A stretch of 64,000 nt of DNA from Sapria himalayana (GCA_029783825.1 JAREIK010002033.1:93968-157967), one strand, 5' to 3'; shown: positions 41,745-55,140, counted from the stretch's first letter. Numbers and translations are program-made. Notes: generated from the sequence alone by a model not told the origin.

Positions 41745-42875
41745 ATAGATAGAAATAAAGAAAGAAATATAGATAGAAAGACACATAGATAGACAGAAAG
41801 ATTGATAGATAGATAGTGATATGGTAGATAGATATATAGATAGATAGGCAGATAGATAGACATATAGATTGACACATAGATAGAGAGATAATTAGATAGA
41901 GAGATAGATAGAAAGAGAGATATACTAAAATATAGACAAATAGACATATAGAAAGATATATAGATAGATAGACATATAGATAGATAAAAAAGCAAATATA
42001 TATATAGATATATAGAAATATAGAGATATATATATATATATATATATATTTATGTATAGACTGAGATATAGTCAAATAGATAGACATGTATATAGACAGA
42101 TAGATACACATATTGATAGATATATCAATAGATAGATTTATCGATAGGTTGATAGCTAGATTGAAAGATAGATTGATAGATGTAAAAAAAGAATGATATA
42201 TAGCATGAAAAACAAATTAGTAGATAGATAGATAGATATATTAATTGATAGATACAAAGATATAGAGATAGAGAGATAGATAGTCAGATTATTCAAAAGA
42301 TAGATTTAAAGATTATTAGATAGATAGATAGTTAGATAGATAAAAAGATATACATATAGATAGATAGATAGAAGGATAGATAGATAGATAGACAGATAGA
42401 CAGATAGATAGAAAGATAGGAAGAATGAAACACATATAGATAGAAAGATAGGAAGAATGAAACATAGATAGATAGAAAGATAGGAAGAATGAAACACAAA
42501 TTGATAGACATATTGATATATAGATTGATAGACAAATTTATAGATAGATTTTTATAGAGATTAATACATCGATGAAATAGAGATTGAAATAAAGAAAGAA
42601 AGAAAGAAAGATAAATAGATAGATAGATAGATAGATAGACACATAGATAGACAAAAAGATTGATAGATAGTTAGTGATATGGTAGATAGATTGATAGACA
42701 GATGGACATATAGATGGACATATAGATAGACACATAGATAGATAATTAGAAAAAGAGATAGACAGATAGATAGACTAAAATATAGACAAATAGACATATA
42801 GATAGATATATAGATAGATAGACATATAGATTGATAGAAAAGCAAATATATATATAGATATATAGAAATATAGAA

Positions 42876-42912
<37 letters not shown>

Positions 42913-43405
42913 GAGATATAGTAAAATAGATATACAGGTAGACAGACAGATAGATACACAGATTGATAGATATATCAATAGAAAGATTTATCGATAGGTT
43001 GATAGCTAGATTGAAAGATAGATTGATAGATGTAAAAAAAGATTGATATATAGCATGATAAACAAATTAGTAGATAGATAGATAAATAGATATATTAATA
43101 GTTAGATAGAAAGATAGATAGATAGATAGTCAGATTATTCAAAAGATAGATTTAAAGATTATTAGATAGATAGATAGTTAGATAGATAAAAAGATAGACA
43201 TATAGATAGATAGAAAGATAGATAGATAGAAAAATAGATAGATAGATAGAAAGATAGAAAGATAGAAAGAATGAAACACAGATAGATAGAAAGATAGGAA
43301 GAATAAAACACAAATTGATAGACATATTGATATATAGATTGATAGACAAATTTATAGATAGATTTTTATAGAGATTAATACATAGATGAAAGAGAGATTG
43401 AAATA
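41745..43405 (+). repeat. Tandem duplication of an approximately 850 bp satellite segment
   Basis: Irregular landmarks recur in register: GTGATATGGTAGATAG at 41816 and 42674, CTAAAATATAGACAAATAG at 41925 and 42775, the AAAGCAAATATATATATAG segment before an AT tract in both, and TGTAAAAAAAG at 42181 and 43031. Offsets are 850-858 bp. The right part has a smaller tandem motif (GATAGGAAGAATGAAACAC) with three copies in the first unit and about two in the second, which shortens the last offset to 814 bp. The copies are much more alike than neighbouring satellite, so the duplication is recent. Confidence 0.85.
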
Positions 43406-44009
43406 AAGAAAAATAGATAGATAGATAGACAGATAAATAGATAGATAGTCTGATTGATTGTTAGATAGACAAATAGATAAATAGATAGATAGCCATATAG
43501 ATAGATAGATAGTTTGTTAGATAGATAAATTGATAAATAGATAGATATATAAAAAGATAGATATAAAAATTTATCGATAGAATGATAATTAGATTAATAG
43601 AAAGATTGATAGGCAGATTGTTAAATAGAATGATATAGAGAGTGATAGACAGTTGATAGACAGATTGATAGTTAAAATGATAAACAAAATGATAGAAGGA
43701 TTGATAGAAAATATGATAGATAGATGTATGGAAAGATTGATAGATAGATTGATAGATTGATCCATAGATAGAATGATAGATATATTGATACATCGATTGA
43801 TAGAAAGATTGATAGAAAAATAAATATTCAAATAGATAGACAGATAGATAGACAGATAAATAGTTAGATAGATTGATTGATAAAAAGATAGGTAGACAAA
43901 TAGATATATAGATAGATAGATAAATTATAAGATAGACATATAATTAGATAGATAGATAGATGGATATACAAATATATTGATAGATAAATAGACAAATAGA
44001 TTGATAGAT

Positions 44010-44055
<46 letters not shown>

Positions 44056-44698
44056 AGTTAGATAGATAAAAAAATAAATAGATAGAGAGATAGAGAAACA
44101 AATACAAAGATAAAGACACACATTTATATAGAAAGAAAGATAGGTTGACAAATAGATAGATAGACAAATAGAGAGACAGAAAGAATGATAGATAGATAGA
44201 TATATAAACTTAAAGAAAGAGATCTAGATTGATAGATTGATAGATTGATAGATAGAGAAATAGATAAATAAATTGAAATATATATAGACAGATAGATTGA
44301 CATATAGATTGACAAAATGAAAGATAAAAAAATAGATAGATAGATAGATTGATTGATTGATAAATAGATTGATAGACAGATTGATAAATTGGTAGAAAGA
44401 TAGATTGATAAACAGATAAATAGACAGAAAGAATGATGGATAGATCAACAAATTATTAAAAATATAAATTGACAGATAGATAGATAGAAAGTTAGACAGA
44501 TATATAGATAAAAAGATAGACAGATAGATAAATAGATATATTTATATATTGATAAATATATAGATAGAATGATTGATAGACAGATAAATCGAGAGATAGA
44601 TAGATCATTATATAAAAAAATTATTAAACATATAGATCGATAGATAGATAGACTTAAAGATATATAGATATATAGATAGACAGAAAGATAGATTAATA

Positions 44699-44759
<61 letters not shown>

Positions 44760-45447
44760 AGATTGATAGAATATTAGATTGCTAAATAAATAGAAAGATA
44801 GATATGCATATAGTTAGGTAGATAGATAGATAGATAGATAAATAGATATAAAGATAGATAAAGAGATAGATCGACAAATTATTAGACAGATATATAGACA
44901 TAAAGATACACATATAGATAGATAGACAGAGAGATAGATAGATAGATAGGGAGATAGATTTATAAACAGATAGATAGAAAGACAGTTAGATAGATAAATA
45001 AATACATATATAGATAGATATATAGATATACATAAAGATATCTAGATTATTAGAATGGAAGATAGACAGATAGATACACATATAGATTGAGAGATAGATA
45101 GGTAGTCAGATTGATAAAAAGAAAGAAAGAAAGATAGATAGATATATATATAGACAGATAGATAGATAGGTAGATAGATAGTCAAATATATAGAGAGATA
45201 GATAGCCATGTAGATACATAGATAAATTAATAGATTGGTAGTAAGATAGATTGACAAATATATATATACCAATTGATAGAAAGATAGATAAAGAAATAGA
45301 TAGATATATAAATATACAGATAGGTAGATATGTAGATATACAAATAGATAGATACATAGATAGATAGATTGATAGACACATACATAGACAGATAGATATA
45401 TAGAAAGAAAGATAGATAGATAGACATATAGATATACATATAAATAG

Positions 45448-45484
<37 letters not shown>

Positions 45485-45893
45485 CAAATAGATAGTCAGA
45501 TAAATAGATGCCAAGATAGAAAGATAGATCGACAGAAAGATAGATATAAAGATATATAGATAGATAGTAAAATAAATAAAAATATAGATATACAGATAGA
45601 TAGATATATAGTAGACAAATAGATAGACACATATATAGATGGATAAATAGACAAAGATATTAAAATATAGATAAATAGATATATTGATAGATAGATAGAC
45701 ATAAAGATATATAGAAAGTTAGACAGATAGATAGACATATAGATAAGTAGATAGTTAGATATAACAAAAGATAGATAGATGTATAGAAAGATAAATCGAC
45801 AAATAGATTGATAGTTTGATAGAAAGAAAGATAGATAGATATAATGTTTAAAAAATAGATAGACAGAAAGATATACTAAAACATAAATAGACA

Positions 45894-46050
45894 TAGACAG
45901 ATAGATAGAAATATAAGCATTTAGATAGATAGATAGACAAATAGATATGCATCTTGATAGATAAACAAATAAATAGACATCTATCTATCTATTTTTTAGA
46001 CAAATATGAGCATTTAGATAGACAGATAGATAGAAATATAATGTCTATCT
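45894..46050. repeat. Local duplication with strand-inverted GATA patch
   Basis: AGACAGATAGATAGAAATATA occurs at 45894-45914 and 46019-46039 (125 bp apart), and GCATTTAGATAG accompanies both. Between and after them the + strand carries CTATCTATCTATTTTTT (45981-45997) and TGTCTATCT (about 46042), the opposite strand of the surrounding satellite. These are the only clear inverted patches I noticed. Confidence 0.75.
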
Positions 46051-47359
46051 TGATAGATAGACAGAAAGATATATTGATATATAGAAAGGTAGCTTATTGA
46101 TAGACAAATAGATACAAAAATAAATAAAAAGTTAGTTTGATAGATAGATAGATAGATAAATATATAGATAGATACTTAGATAGAAAGATAGTTATATAGA
46201 CAGAAAGATAGAGAAAGAAATTGATTGATTGATTGATTGATTGAAATACAGATAGACATACAAATAGACAGATAGACAAATAGATAGGTAAACACATAGA
46301 TACATAATAAAATAGACACATAGATTGATAGATAGCCAGATAAACATATAGAGAGATAGATAAATAGATCAAAATACAATTTGATACATATTTTGATTGA
46401 GTGAAAGATAGAAAGATAGATAGCCATAAGGATAGATAGATAGATAAATAGATAGATAGATGGATTGAAAGATAGATAGATAGACATATATAAATTAATT
46501 AATAAATAGTTTGATACACAAATTGATAGATAGATTGATTTATAAATTATTAGATAGTTTAATAGATAAATAGATAGATAGAATGATAGATAGATAAATA
46601 GATAAAATGATAGAAAAATAGATAGATATAAAGATAGATATATAAATTAATAGATTTATATATAGATAAATAGACAGATAGATACAAAAGAAATAAAGAA
46701 AGATATAGAGATAGATAGATAGGCAGAAAGATAGATAGATAGATAGGCAGAAATATAGATAGATATATACAAAAATAGATAAATAATATCATAGATAGAT
46801 AAATGGATAGACAAACATGCAAATAGATTGATAGATAGAAAGATAAACAAATAAATAATTAGAAAATAGATAGATTGATTGATAAATTGAAAGACAGATT
46901 GATAGATAAATTAATATACTAATTGATAAAAAGATAAATAGATAGATAGATAGATAAACATATTGATCGATACATAGATAGACAGATAGGTAGATAGATA
47001 GATAAATAGATCGATAGATTATTATATAGATCAATAGAGAAATAGAATGATAGAATTATAAATAGATAGACAGATAGATAGATAGAGACATATATAGATA
47101 CATAGAGAGATTATTAGATAAATAGATTGACAAATTGACAGATAGATATATAGATAGATAGATAGTGAGATAGATAAACAAATAGATAGATAGACAGATA
47201 GACAGATAGATAAAAATAGAGATAGATAAACAGATAGATATATAGATTAATAGAAAGATAGATATATAGAATAATAGATAGGCAAATAGATAGACCCAAA
47301 AATATACAAATAGATAGATAGATATTTAGATGCATAGATAAATAGACAAATAGATAGAT

Positions 47360-47683
47360 TTGTTATCTAGGATGGCATGGGATCTACTGACTCTTCCGGT
47401 GTCGAGCATAGCATCGGAGTCTACTATTTCTATTGTAGTGAACATGATTTCGGATAGGAGATCGAGATTACGTCCAGATATTGTTGAGGCCTTGGCTTGT
47501 TTGAAGGATTGGGAGGATTCGAGGATTAGCAACCATGATCGTGCTGAAGTTGAGACTGGGACAGGGACTGTAGCCGCATCCACTACGATAGTGGAGGAGA
47601 TGATTGCTGATGATGATAATCCATATGATACTGATCTTGATGTTGCGGCTGATGATGCTCATGATATTCCAATTTACGATTGA
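47360..47683 (+). pseudogene. hAT transposase C-terminal dimerisation domain, truncated
   Basis: The open frame of 107 codons reads LSRMAWDLLTLPVSSIASES, then RRSRLRPDIVEALACLKDWE, then an acidic tail. This is the hAT family C-terminal domain through which transposases dimerise (usual form LS.MA.DLL.iPvStvASEsaFS...R..d..Rs.L.p..vEaL.c..dW). Residues 1-51 cover the domain. The FS.GGR segment is replaced by ISIVVNM, a departure from the usual sequence. The zinc finger and RNase H-like catalytic parts would lie upstream and are absent: the frame starts at the first bases after the GATA repeat. The frame ends at TGA 47681-47683. Strong coding conservation at the C-terminus despite loss of the rest indicates truncation, not gradual decay. 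Confidence 0.88.
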
Positions 47684-48116
47684 TGATGATCTGCTATTTT
47701 TTGATTTCGATGTTTTATTTTTTTTTGATTGTACACTTTATTTATATGTTATGTTGAAACTGTAATTTGTTTGGTTTAGACATTCGGTATCAAATGGCTT
47801 ATTGGTCATTTTTCATTTGAGTTGCTTATGTTTTTTTTAATTTTTATATTTTTAAACAAAATGTATTGATTTATTTATTTTTTTTGTTTTAATTTTTCAT
47901 TTACAAATTTATAACTATATTATATAATTCTAATAAATTTTAAACTAATTTTATATAACATTATAAAAAAAATTTTAAACTTTGTTATTTTAATAAAATT
48001 TGACATTTTTCATATTATAAATATATATTATTATACATTATCTAAAATTTTATATATAATTTAATAATTTATATAAATAAAATAAAAATAAAAAAATTTT
48101 AAAAAAAAAAATTTTT
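47684..48116. other. AT-rich 3' flank of the hAT transposase
   Basis: T- and A-rich DNA without ORFs, between the stop codon and the GC-rich terminus. Presumably the transposase 3' UTR and internal 3' end of the element. Confidence 0.6.
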
Positions 48117-48337
48117 ACTGGCCCGTACAGACTGGCTTGGTGCGAACGGCCAAGCCAGGCCCGAGGGGGCCGAGCACGGCACGGCTTGCCGTGCCTGCAT
48201 GCTGGGCTGGGCCTAGCTTTTTAAAACCGTGCCGGGCCAGGCACGACACGGTACAGTAACCGTGCCTTGCTTGGCCCGTCACAAAAGCACGCCCGTGCTC
48301 AAAAAAACGGGCCGACCCAGCCCGTTTAACACCTCTA

Positions 48338-50768
48338 AGACATATTAATAGACAGATTGATAGACAGATAGATAGATAGATAAAAAGATAGATAGACAAG
48401 TATATCAACATATTATCAGAAAAATAGATAGACAAATAGATATAAAGATATCTAATCAAATAAATAGATAGAAAAATAGATATATAGATAGTCATATAGA
48501 TAGACAGATATAAAGAGTGATAGATAGATAGATAGTTAGATAAACAGATAGATAGATAAATAGATAGAAATAAAAATAGATAGATAATAAGATAGATAGA
48601 TAAATAGATAGATAGACATATAAAAAGAAAGATATATAGATAGATAGACATATAGATAAAAGATAGATAGATAGATTGATTAATAGATAGAAAGATAGAA
48701 AGATTGATGGACATATATATAGGCAGATAGATATATTTATTAATTGATAGAATTATAGAAAGATAGCTTGAGAGAAAGATATACAAATACATAAGTATAA
48801 AGATATACCTATAAATAGATTGATAGATATATAGACAAAAAGATAGATATATAGATAGATATATTGATAGATAGATAGATAGCTAGACAGATAGATATAC
48901 AGATAGATTGATAAATAGATATTCAATTAGTTAGATATATAAATAGATAGACAGATAGATATACATATAGATAAATAAATAGATATATAAATAGTTAGAC
49001 AGATATATAAATAGATAGATATATATATATATAGATAACTAGCTATATAGATAGATATACAGATAAAAAATTTGATTGATAAATAGATAGAATATTAGAT
49101 AGATTGATAGAGAGAGATAAATAGATAGATAGATTGATAGCAAAATTTATAGAAAAATTGATAGATACATTAATAGATTGATAAAAAGGTAGAATGATAG
49201 ATAATTAGATTGATATATTATTTACTAAATAGATAGACCAAAAGATAGACAGACATATAGAAATATAGATAGTTAGATATATAGATAGAAAGAAAATTAG
49301 ATATATATACAGATAGATGATAGATAGAGAGACAAATTGATAGACAAATAAATAGATAGATAGATAGATCAAAAGATATAGAAATATAGATAGAAAGATA
49401 GATAAACATATAGATGCATAGATAGATAGATAGACATATAGATAGATAAATAGATAGATAGATAGATAGACAGATAGATAGATAAAAAGATAGATAGATA
49501 AATAGATAGGCAAATTAATAGACAGATTGATATACATTTAGATTGAAAGATAGATAGAAAGATAAATACACAGATAGATATACACATAGATAGAAAGATA
49601 GATACATACATAGATAAACATATAGATAGACAGATAGATTTAAAGATAGATAAGTAGATAGACAGAAAGACATATATAAAGATAGATAGATATTTAGTTA
49701 GTTAGTTAGTTAGATAATTAGGTTGACAAATAGTTAGACAACTAGATAGAAAGACATAAAGATAGAAAAATAGACTGATAGATAGATAAATAGATATATA
49801 AATATAAAGATAGATAGACTGATAGAAAGAAAGACAAATAGATAGTTAGATAGATAGATAGATAGTCTGATAAATAGATAGATAAATGAATAGATAGATA
49901 GAAATATAGACAGATTGATAAATGGATACATAGACAGACAGATAGATATATAGCTAGATAAATAGATAGATTGATAGAAAGATATATAGATAGATAGATA
50001 GATAGATAGACAGTTAGATAGATAAATATATAGGTAGACAAATAGATAGATTGATAAATAGATAGATAGATTAATAGAAAAAAAGATAGATAGATAGTTT
50101 GATAGATTGAAAGATAGCTAGAAAGATAGATAGGTAGATTGATAGGAAAATAAATATACACATAGAAAGAAAGAATGAAAGATAGATAGATAAATAGATA
50201 GATATACATATAGATATATAGATTTATTGATAGATAGATAGATAGATTGATTGATTGATAAACAGTTTGATAGATAGATGTATAGACCGAAAGATTGATA
50301 GACAGATAGATAGATATATCAATAGTTTATTAGATAGAAAAATAGATAGATATATATTATATAGATAGATAGAGAGTTAGATAGATATATTGATATACAG
50401 ATAGTTAGATAGATTAGATAGATATAGAGAGAGAGATAGATATATAGATATAATGATATATTGATCGATAGATTAAAAAATAGATTGATAAATAGATTGA
50501 TAAACATATGTATATAAAGATTGATAGACTATTAGACAGATAGATTGATAGATATATTAATATATAGATAGATAAACTTATTGATTGATTGATATATAGA
50601 CAAATAGATAGATAGATAGATAGACAGATAGAAATTTCTATAGATTATTAGTCAAATATATAGATAGTTCGATAGATAGATAGATAGACAAAATGATAGT
50701 CTAATATATAGACAAAATAGATAGATATATAGTTAGATAGATAGGAAGATTGATATATATATAAATAG

Positions 50769-50805
<37 letters not shown>

Positions 50806-51053
50806 GACAGATTGAGAGACAGATTGATAAACAAATAGATAGATAGATAGACACACATATATACAGATAGCTAGCCAGATAGATTCACAGATACACATAT
50901 ACAAAGACAGATAGACAATTTTAAAGATAGACAGATCGATAGATAGATAAATAGACAGAAAAATTAGAAGATTGATAGATAGAAAGATAGAAAGTTAGAT
51001 AGATAGATATAGAGATAGATAGATAAATAGTTAGATAGATAGATAAATAAATA
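48338..51053 (+). repeat. Degenerate GATA satellite, block 5
   Basis: Short block of the same satellite and strand. It has TTGATAGA-rich stretches and (AC)n next to (AT)n near 50771-50802. It ends in AGATAAATAAATAG before the second CACTA-like element. Confidence 0.96.
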
Positions 51054-51109
51054 GAAAAAAAAATGTCAATTTAGCTAGGAAAATTTATCTAGGGATCATT
51101 CTCTAGCTA

Positions 51110-51720
51110 GATTGCGAAGTATTAGATAGAGAATAGTAAGGGATTTTAGATTTTGTATTGAAATAAAATTTAGCGATGGATTAGCAATTGAATTTCACTT
51201 TTGAAAATATGTTCTCACTATTTTATTCATAACTTTTTGTGCAACAAAAAACCATAAATTTAGCTATAGATTTACTGACGTAATTTTCATATCTAATTAG
51301 ATCCATAAATAATCCGTCGCTATTTTTTTTGTAAATTTCGTGCAATGAAAAGCCGCAAATATAGCAATGGATTTAGCAAGGAAATATACCTAGCTATTTA
51401 CATCTGGAATATAGCTATGGATTTAGAGATAGAATTCCCTAGCTAATTACATCCTTGATATAGTGATGGATTTTGCGATGGAATTTTCCTAGCTAATTAC
51501 ATATTTGATATAGCGATAGATTTAGCAACAAATTTTTCTAGCTAATTATAGCCGGGATATAGCGAAGGATTTAGCGAGTTAATTTCTCTAGTTAATTAGA
51601 TCTGGAATATAGCGATGGATTTAGTGATAAAATTTTCCTAGTCAATTACATCCTTGATATAACAATAGATTTCATGATGAAATTTCTCTAGCTAATTAGT
51701 TCAAGACAAAATCCGTTCCT
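51110..51720 (+). repeat. Left subterminal repeats of the second CACTA-like element
   Basis: Roughly seven to ten diverged units of about 57-62 bp, each with ATATAGCGATGGATTTAGCG, a TTTTCCTAGCTAATTA segment and CATCCTTGATATAG or similar. Confidence 0.8.
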
Positions 51721-53597
51721 AAATAATTATCTGAATTTATTTTTTTATATTTTTATAAAAAATTCAAAGCAATTATTCTTGAAGTTTTTACTTTCTCAAA
51801 ATATATGCATTTAGCAGGGGATTTTTTCCCTACTATTTGGGGTAGTGATAATTTCCATTGCTAATTTATAATAATTTAATATTTTTTAAAATTATTTATT
51901 GTAATATTTTATTTAAATTTTTATATTAAAGTTATTTCATGGTCAATAGATAAGCTATCCTTTAAACACACAATATCCTCATATAATTATAAAAATATGA
52001 TATTATAAATAAAAAATATCATAAATATATATATACAAATAAAAATTTATAATAGATAAGTCAAATTATTATTTTTTGATTATAAATTAATTAAAATATT
52101 ATAAAAAATATTTTTCTGAAATTTTTAATTATGATATTTAAATATTTATATTAAAAAAATAATATAATTTATTATTTATATATAAATATTTTGAAAATAT
52201 TTTATTCAATAAATTAACATAAATAAAAATTACTACTGATAAAAAACTAAAATAAACAATTATTTGATTAAATAAAAAAATTTATAAAATTATATGAATT
52301 AACAAATAAACAAGTAAATATTAATATTATTCCTGTATTTCTAAAATATTTTAATGATTATAGAAATCTTTTAAAAAAATAATGATTAAAATATTTAAAA
52401 ATTTTGAATAATAAAAAAAATTTCAAATTAAAAAAAATTCAAATTTTTTATAAAATTAAAAAGAAAATAAATTGAATTTTAAAATTAATACACAGATGTT
52501 TTAATAACATCAAAAAATTTTTGATTATTTAAAAAATAAAAATCTACGTGTGGTTATTAAATGAATACTTTAATGATTCAATTTTATAATGACTAAAAGA
52601 TTCAAAATTTATGCATTTATAATTATTTCATACAATATTAATACAAAATAAATTGAATTCTTAAAAACTTATAACCATAATATATATATATAAGAAATAC
52701 TTTATTATTATATTATATTATATTATATATTTATGAAATAATATCATTTATGCTTAAATAAAAATCTATTTCACATTTTTAATTTAAATTATTTATTTTT
52801 TATAATTTTAGTTTACTTTTATTTTTTGTATCTTTATTTTCTATATATTTGCTTCAAATTTTTGTTTTTATAGTTTCCGTGAAAAAATAATGCTAAGGCA
52901 TTAACCACTAAAAATTTGTTCTATCTTTCAATGACGACGAGAGGAGAAGCAAAATAGGACTACGAGAGCAACCCACAACAAATATTCTAACAAACATTGT
53001 ATTTAATATTTTCTAATAAACATTTTTTTTTCTAATATTTATATAAATATTATATCAGAAAAGCCTATATATGTTTTAAAATTAAATTATGGAAATTTAA
53101 AATTTATTAATAAAATTTAATAAAATAGAATTGATGAAAGTTATATTAAAAATAATCTTATATTAGTATTTTTGAGTAAATAAAAAATAACGAATTTCAA
53201 AAATCTGGGTTTGGGTCGGCACTATAATTACAAAAATTTCCAAACATTCTCGTATTTTTGATTAATGGCATAAAATATCAGAATAATCTTACAATATTTT
53301 TAAGTTAATGTTTTTTTAAAATTAATGATGCTGATTACTAATCAATTGTTCCAATTTTTTGAAGTAGCTTCATGATTATAACCACAAAAAATTTAAATTG
53401 TTCAATTAAAAATTAAATATTTAATAATTTTATCAATATATTTATTATTGACAAACATAAATATAATTTAATCAATATACATTTAAATTAAAATTTATTG
53501 ACAACATAAATAAAATGATTAAATGTATTTGTTGGAGGAGACATGAGAGCTCATGATTTTGTGACTATCAATATTTAGTGAGGGAAGGTTCAAGTTT
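51721..53597. other. AT-rich interior with no gene
   Basis: Strongly AT-rich. A slightly GC-richer patch at 52930-52975 (GACGACGAGAGGAGAAGC) and another at 53530-53595 (GTTGGAGGAGACATGAGAGC) stand out, but neither opens a convincing frame. Confidence 0.5.
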
Positions 53598-53905
53598 AAC
53601 TAAATGTGTAACTATATGTATAACATGTAACTAGTTTTATAATTACATGTATAACAACATAGAATATTATGTTTAACTATATGTGTATAACTATATATAA
53701 AAATATTTTTATAACTATATGAAACTATATATAACTAAATATAACTATATTTATAACTATGTATACATATATGTAAATCTATATATTTGTATATAACGTT
53801 ATATACATTTATGTATAACTACATATACCTACTTGTATGAATATATATATATATAATCTATATGTTTAACTATATATAACTATTTATAACTACATATACT
53901 AGATG
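53598..53905 (+). repeat. Third copy of the AT-rich repeat found at 36.2-37.9 kb
   Basis: TTTAACTAAATGTGTAACTA, then TTTATAATTACATGTATAAC and ACTATATGTGTATAACTATA follow in the same order as at about 37680-37790. TATGTTTAACTATATATAAC near 53860 matches about 37410. Same orientation as the tandem pair 16 kb away, so this is a dispersed family. Confidence 0.7.
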
Positions 53906-54138
53906 TTTTCATAAACTAATTATAAAATATTCATAAAAACACAATTTCTCATATTTTTGAAATTAAAATTTGGAAATGAAAATTCTCTCTTATAATTTGC
54001 TGTCTATAAACAAAAAAAAATTCAAGTTCATGATAGTTTATATTGGAAATATATTTTCCTCTTTAGTACATATAGTCAAAAAAAACACAAATGGTGTTAA
54101 AGTATATAAAAATAACTAAGGTTTTGAGGATAGTTTAC

Positions 54139-54162
54139 GTGTGTGTGTGTGTGTGTGTGTGT
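54139..54162 (+). repeat. (GT)12 microsatellite
   Basis: Twelve uninterrupted GT units after TTTAC. Confidence 0.95.
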
Positions 54163-54214
54163 ATGTTTCAGATTGAAAACTATAATGTTTTTTAAAAATA
54201 TTCAAACATATGCA

Positions 54215-54620
54215 TACAAATACACACACACATATATATATGCACATACATACATATATATTTATAAAGATAGAAAGATATATTTATATATATACATACA
54301 TGCATAAATGTACTTACATACATACATATATATATACATACATACATATATACATACATATATACATACATACATACATACACATGTATACACATACATA
54401 TACATATATATATATATATGTGTATATATATATACTATAAGTATACACACACACACACACACATATATATATACATACATACATACATATATGCTAAATA
54501 CTTATACACACACACACATACTAATATGCTAAATACATACATACATATATGCTATATACATACATACATACATACATATATGCTATATACATACATATAT
54601 GCTATATATATTAATTTTCA
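54215..54620 (+). repeat. Compound ACAT/AT/AC microsatellite
   Basis: Runs of ACATACAT, ATATAT and ACACAC, plus three copies of a CATATATGCTA(A/T)ATAC motif near the right end. ORFs on either strand here (Tyr-Ile-His-Thr or Met-Tyr-Val-Cys repeats) are products of the repeat. Confidence 0.95.
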
Positions 54621-54975
54621 CTTTATATGTATATAGTGACAATAAATCTAAGGAACATTTATAGTATACTAAAATAGAAATATTTTATTCTTAAACATTT
54701 TTTACTGAACATGAAAATGAGTTATTTTTTTATAAATATTTTATAATTCATATACCAAAGCACATATGGTGGGGAAAACAAAGGCCCAAAATGAAATATT
54801 TTATGAGCCAATAATATTTGTGATTGCTACAATACATGATATTAATAACAATAAAACAAGTTATCATTTTGATTTAAATGATGAGAAAATATTTTATAAA
54901 ATATTTTGATATGAATTTATATTTGTGTAACTAATATTTAAAGCTTGTTGCCCACACCTTATCACATGGTAATAA

Positions 54976-55134
54976 ATGAAACATCTATGCTACATATTAC
55001 ATACGATATAGGATTGCATAGATGCTTCACTCAAATCACAGATATGTTTACAAAAGGAACAAAGGAATAATAACACTTTTTAGCATCAAACTTGAAATTT
55101 CCACCAATGAACCCCTGCCACTTGTCTAAATTCA
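54976..55134 (+). pseudogene. Ty1/Copia RNase H C-terminal tail, decayed
   Basis: From 55011 the frame reads GLHRCFTQITDMFTKGTKE, two TAA stops (55068-55073), then HFLASNLKFPPMNPCHLSKF. This follows the end of plant Copia polyproteins (H..tk.qiADmFTKgL.keRh.FL.sKLg). Just before it, in another frame, ATYYIRYRIA corresponds to the usual D/ECHyiRdkI segment. RNase H removes the RNA template during reverse transcription of an LTR retrotransposon. Only this tail is present, with at least one frameshift and two stops, and I see no LTR. The match is short, so the call is moderate. Confidence 0.5.
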
Positions 55135-55140
55135 TAAAAA

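Larger units (their letters stand above)
40872..47359 (+). repeat. Degenerate GATA satellite, block 4
   Basis: Same orientation as the other blocks. It includes an approximately 850 bp tandem duplication (41745-43405), long AT tracts at 44011-44051 and 44707-44752, short (AC)n runs near 41230, 41544 and 45450, and a local strand-flipped patch near 45981. It ends in AGATAGATT directly against the hAT coding fragment. Confidence 0.96.
47360..48337 (+). mobile_element. 3' end of an hAT (Ac-like) transposon, 5' truncated
   Basis: In order: the C-terminal hAT dimerisation domain (47360-47683), an AT-rich 3' flank (47684-48116), and a GC-rich subterminal region (48117-48337) with GGCACGG/CCGTGCC motifs. 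It ends in GCCCGTTTAACACCTCTA, the reverse complement of the hAT-type end at 14481 with one mismatch. The left edge abuts GATA satellite, so all upstream transposase is missing. AGACATAT follows the terminus at 48338-48345, but this octamer is too common in the satellite to prove a target duplication. Confidence 0.85.

Noticed and set aside
14468..48345. AGACATAT as an 8 bp target duplication of one hAT insertion
   Set aside because: The octamer is frequent throughout the satellite and the left copy is 5 bp away from the terminus, so it is not evidence by itself.
54192..54636. Tyr-Ile-His-Thr and Met-Tyr-Val-Cys ORFs near 54.2-54.6 kb
   Set aside because: Translations of ACAT and AT microsatellites on both strands.
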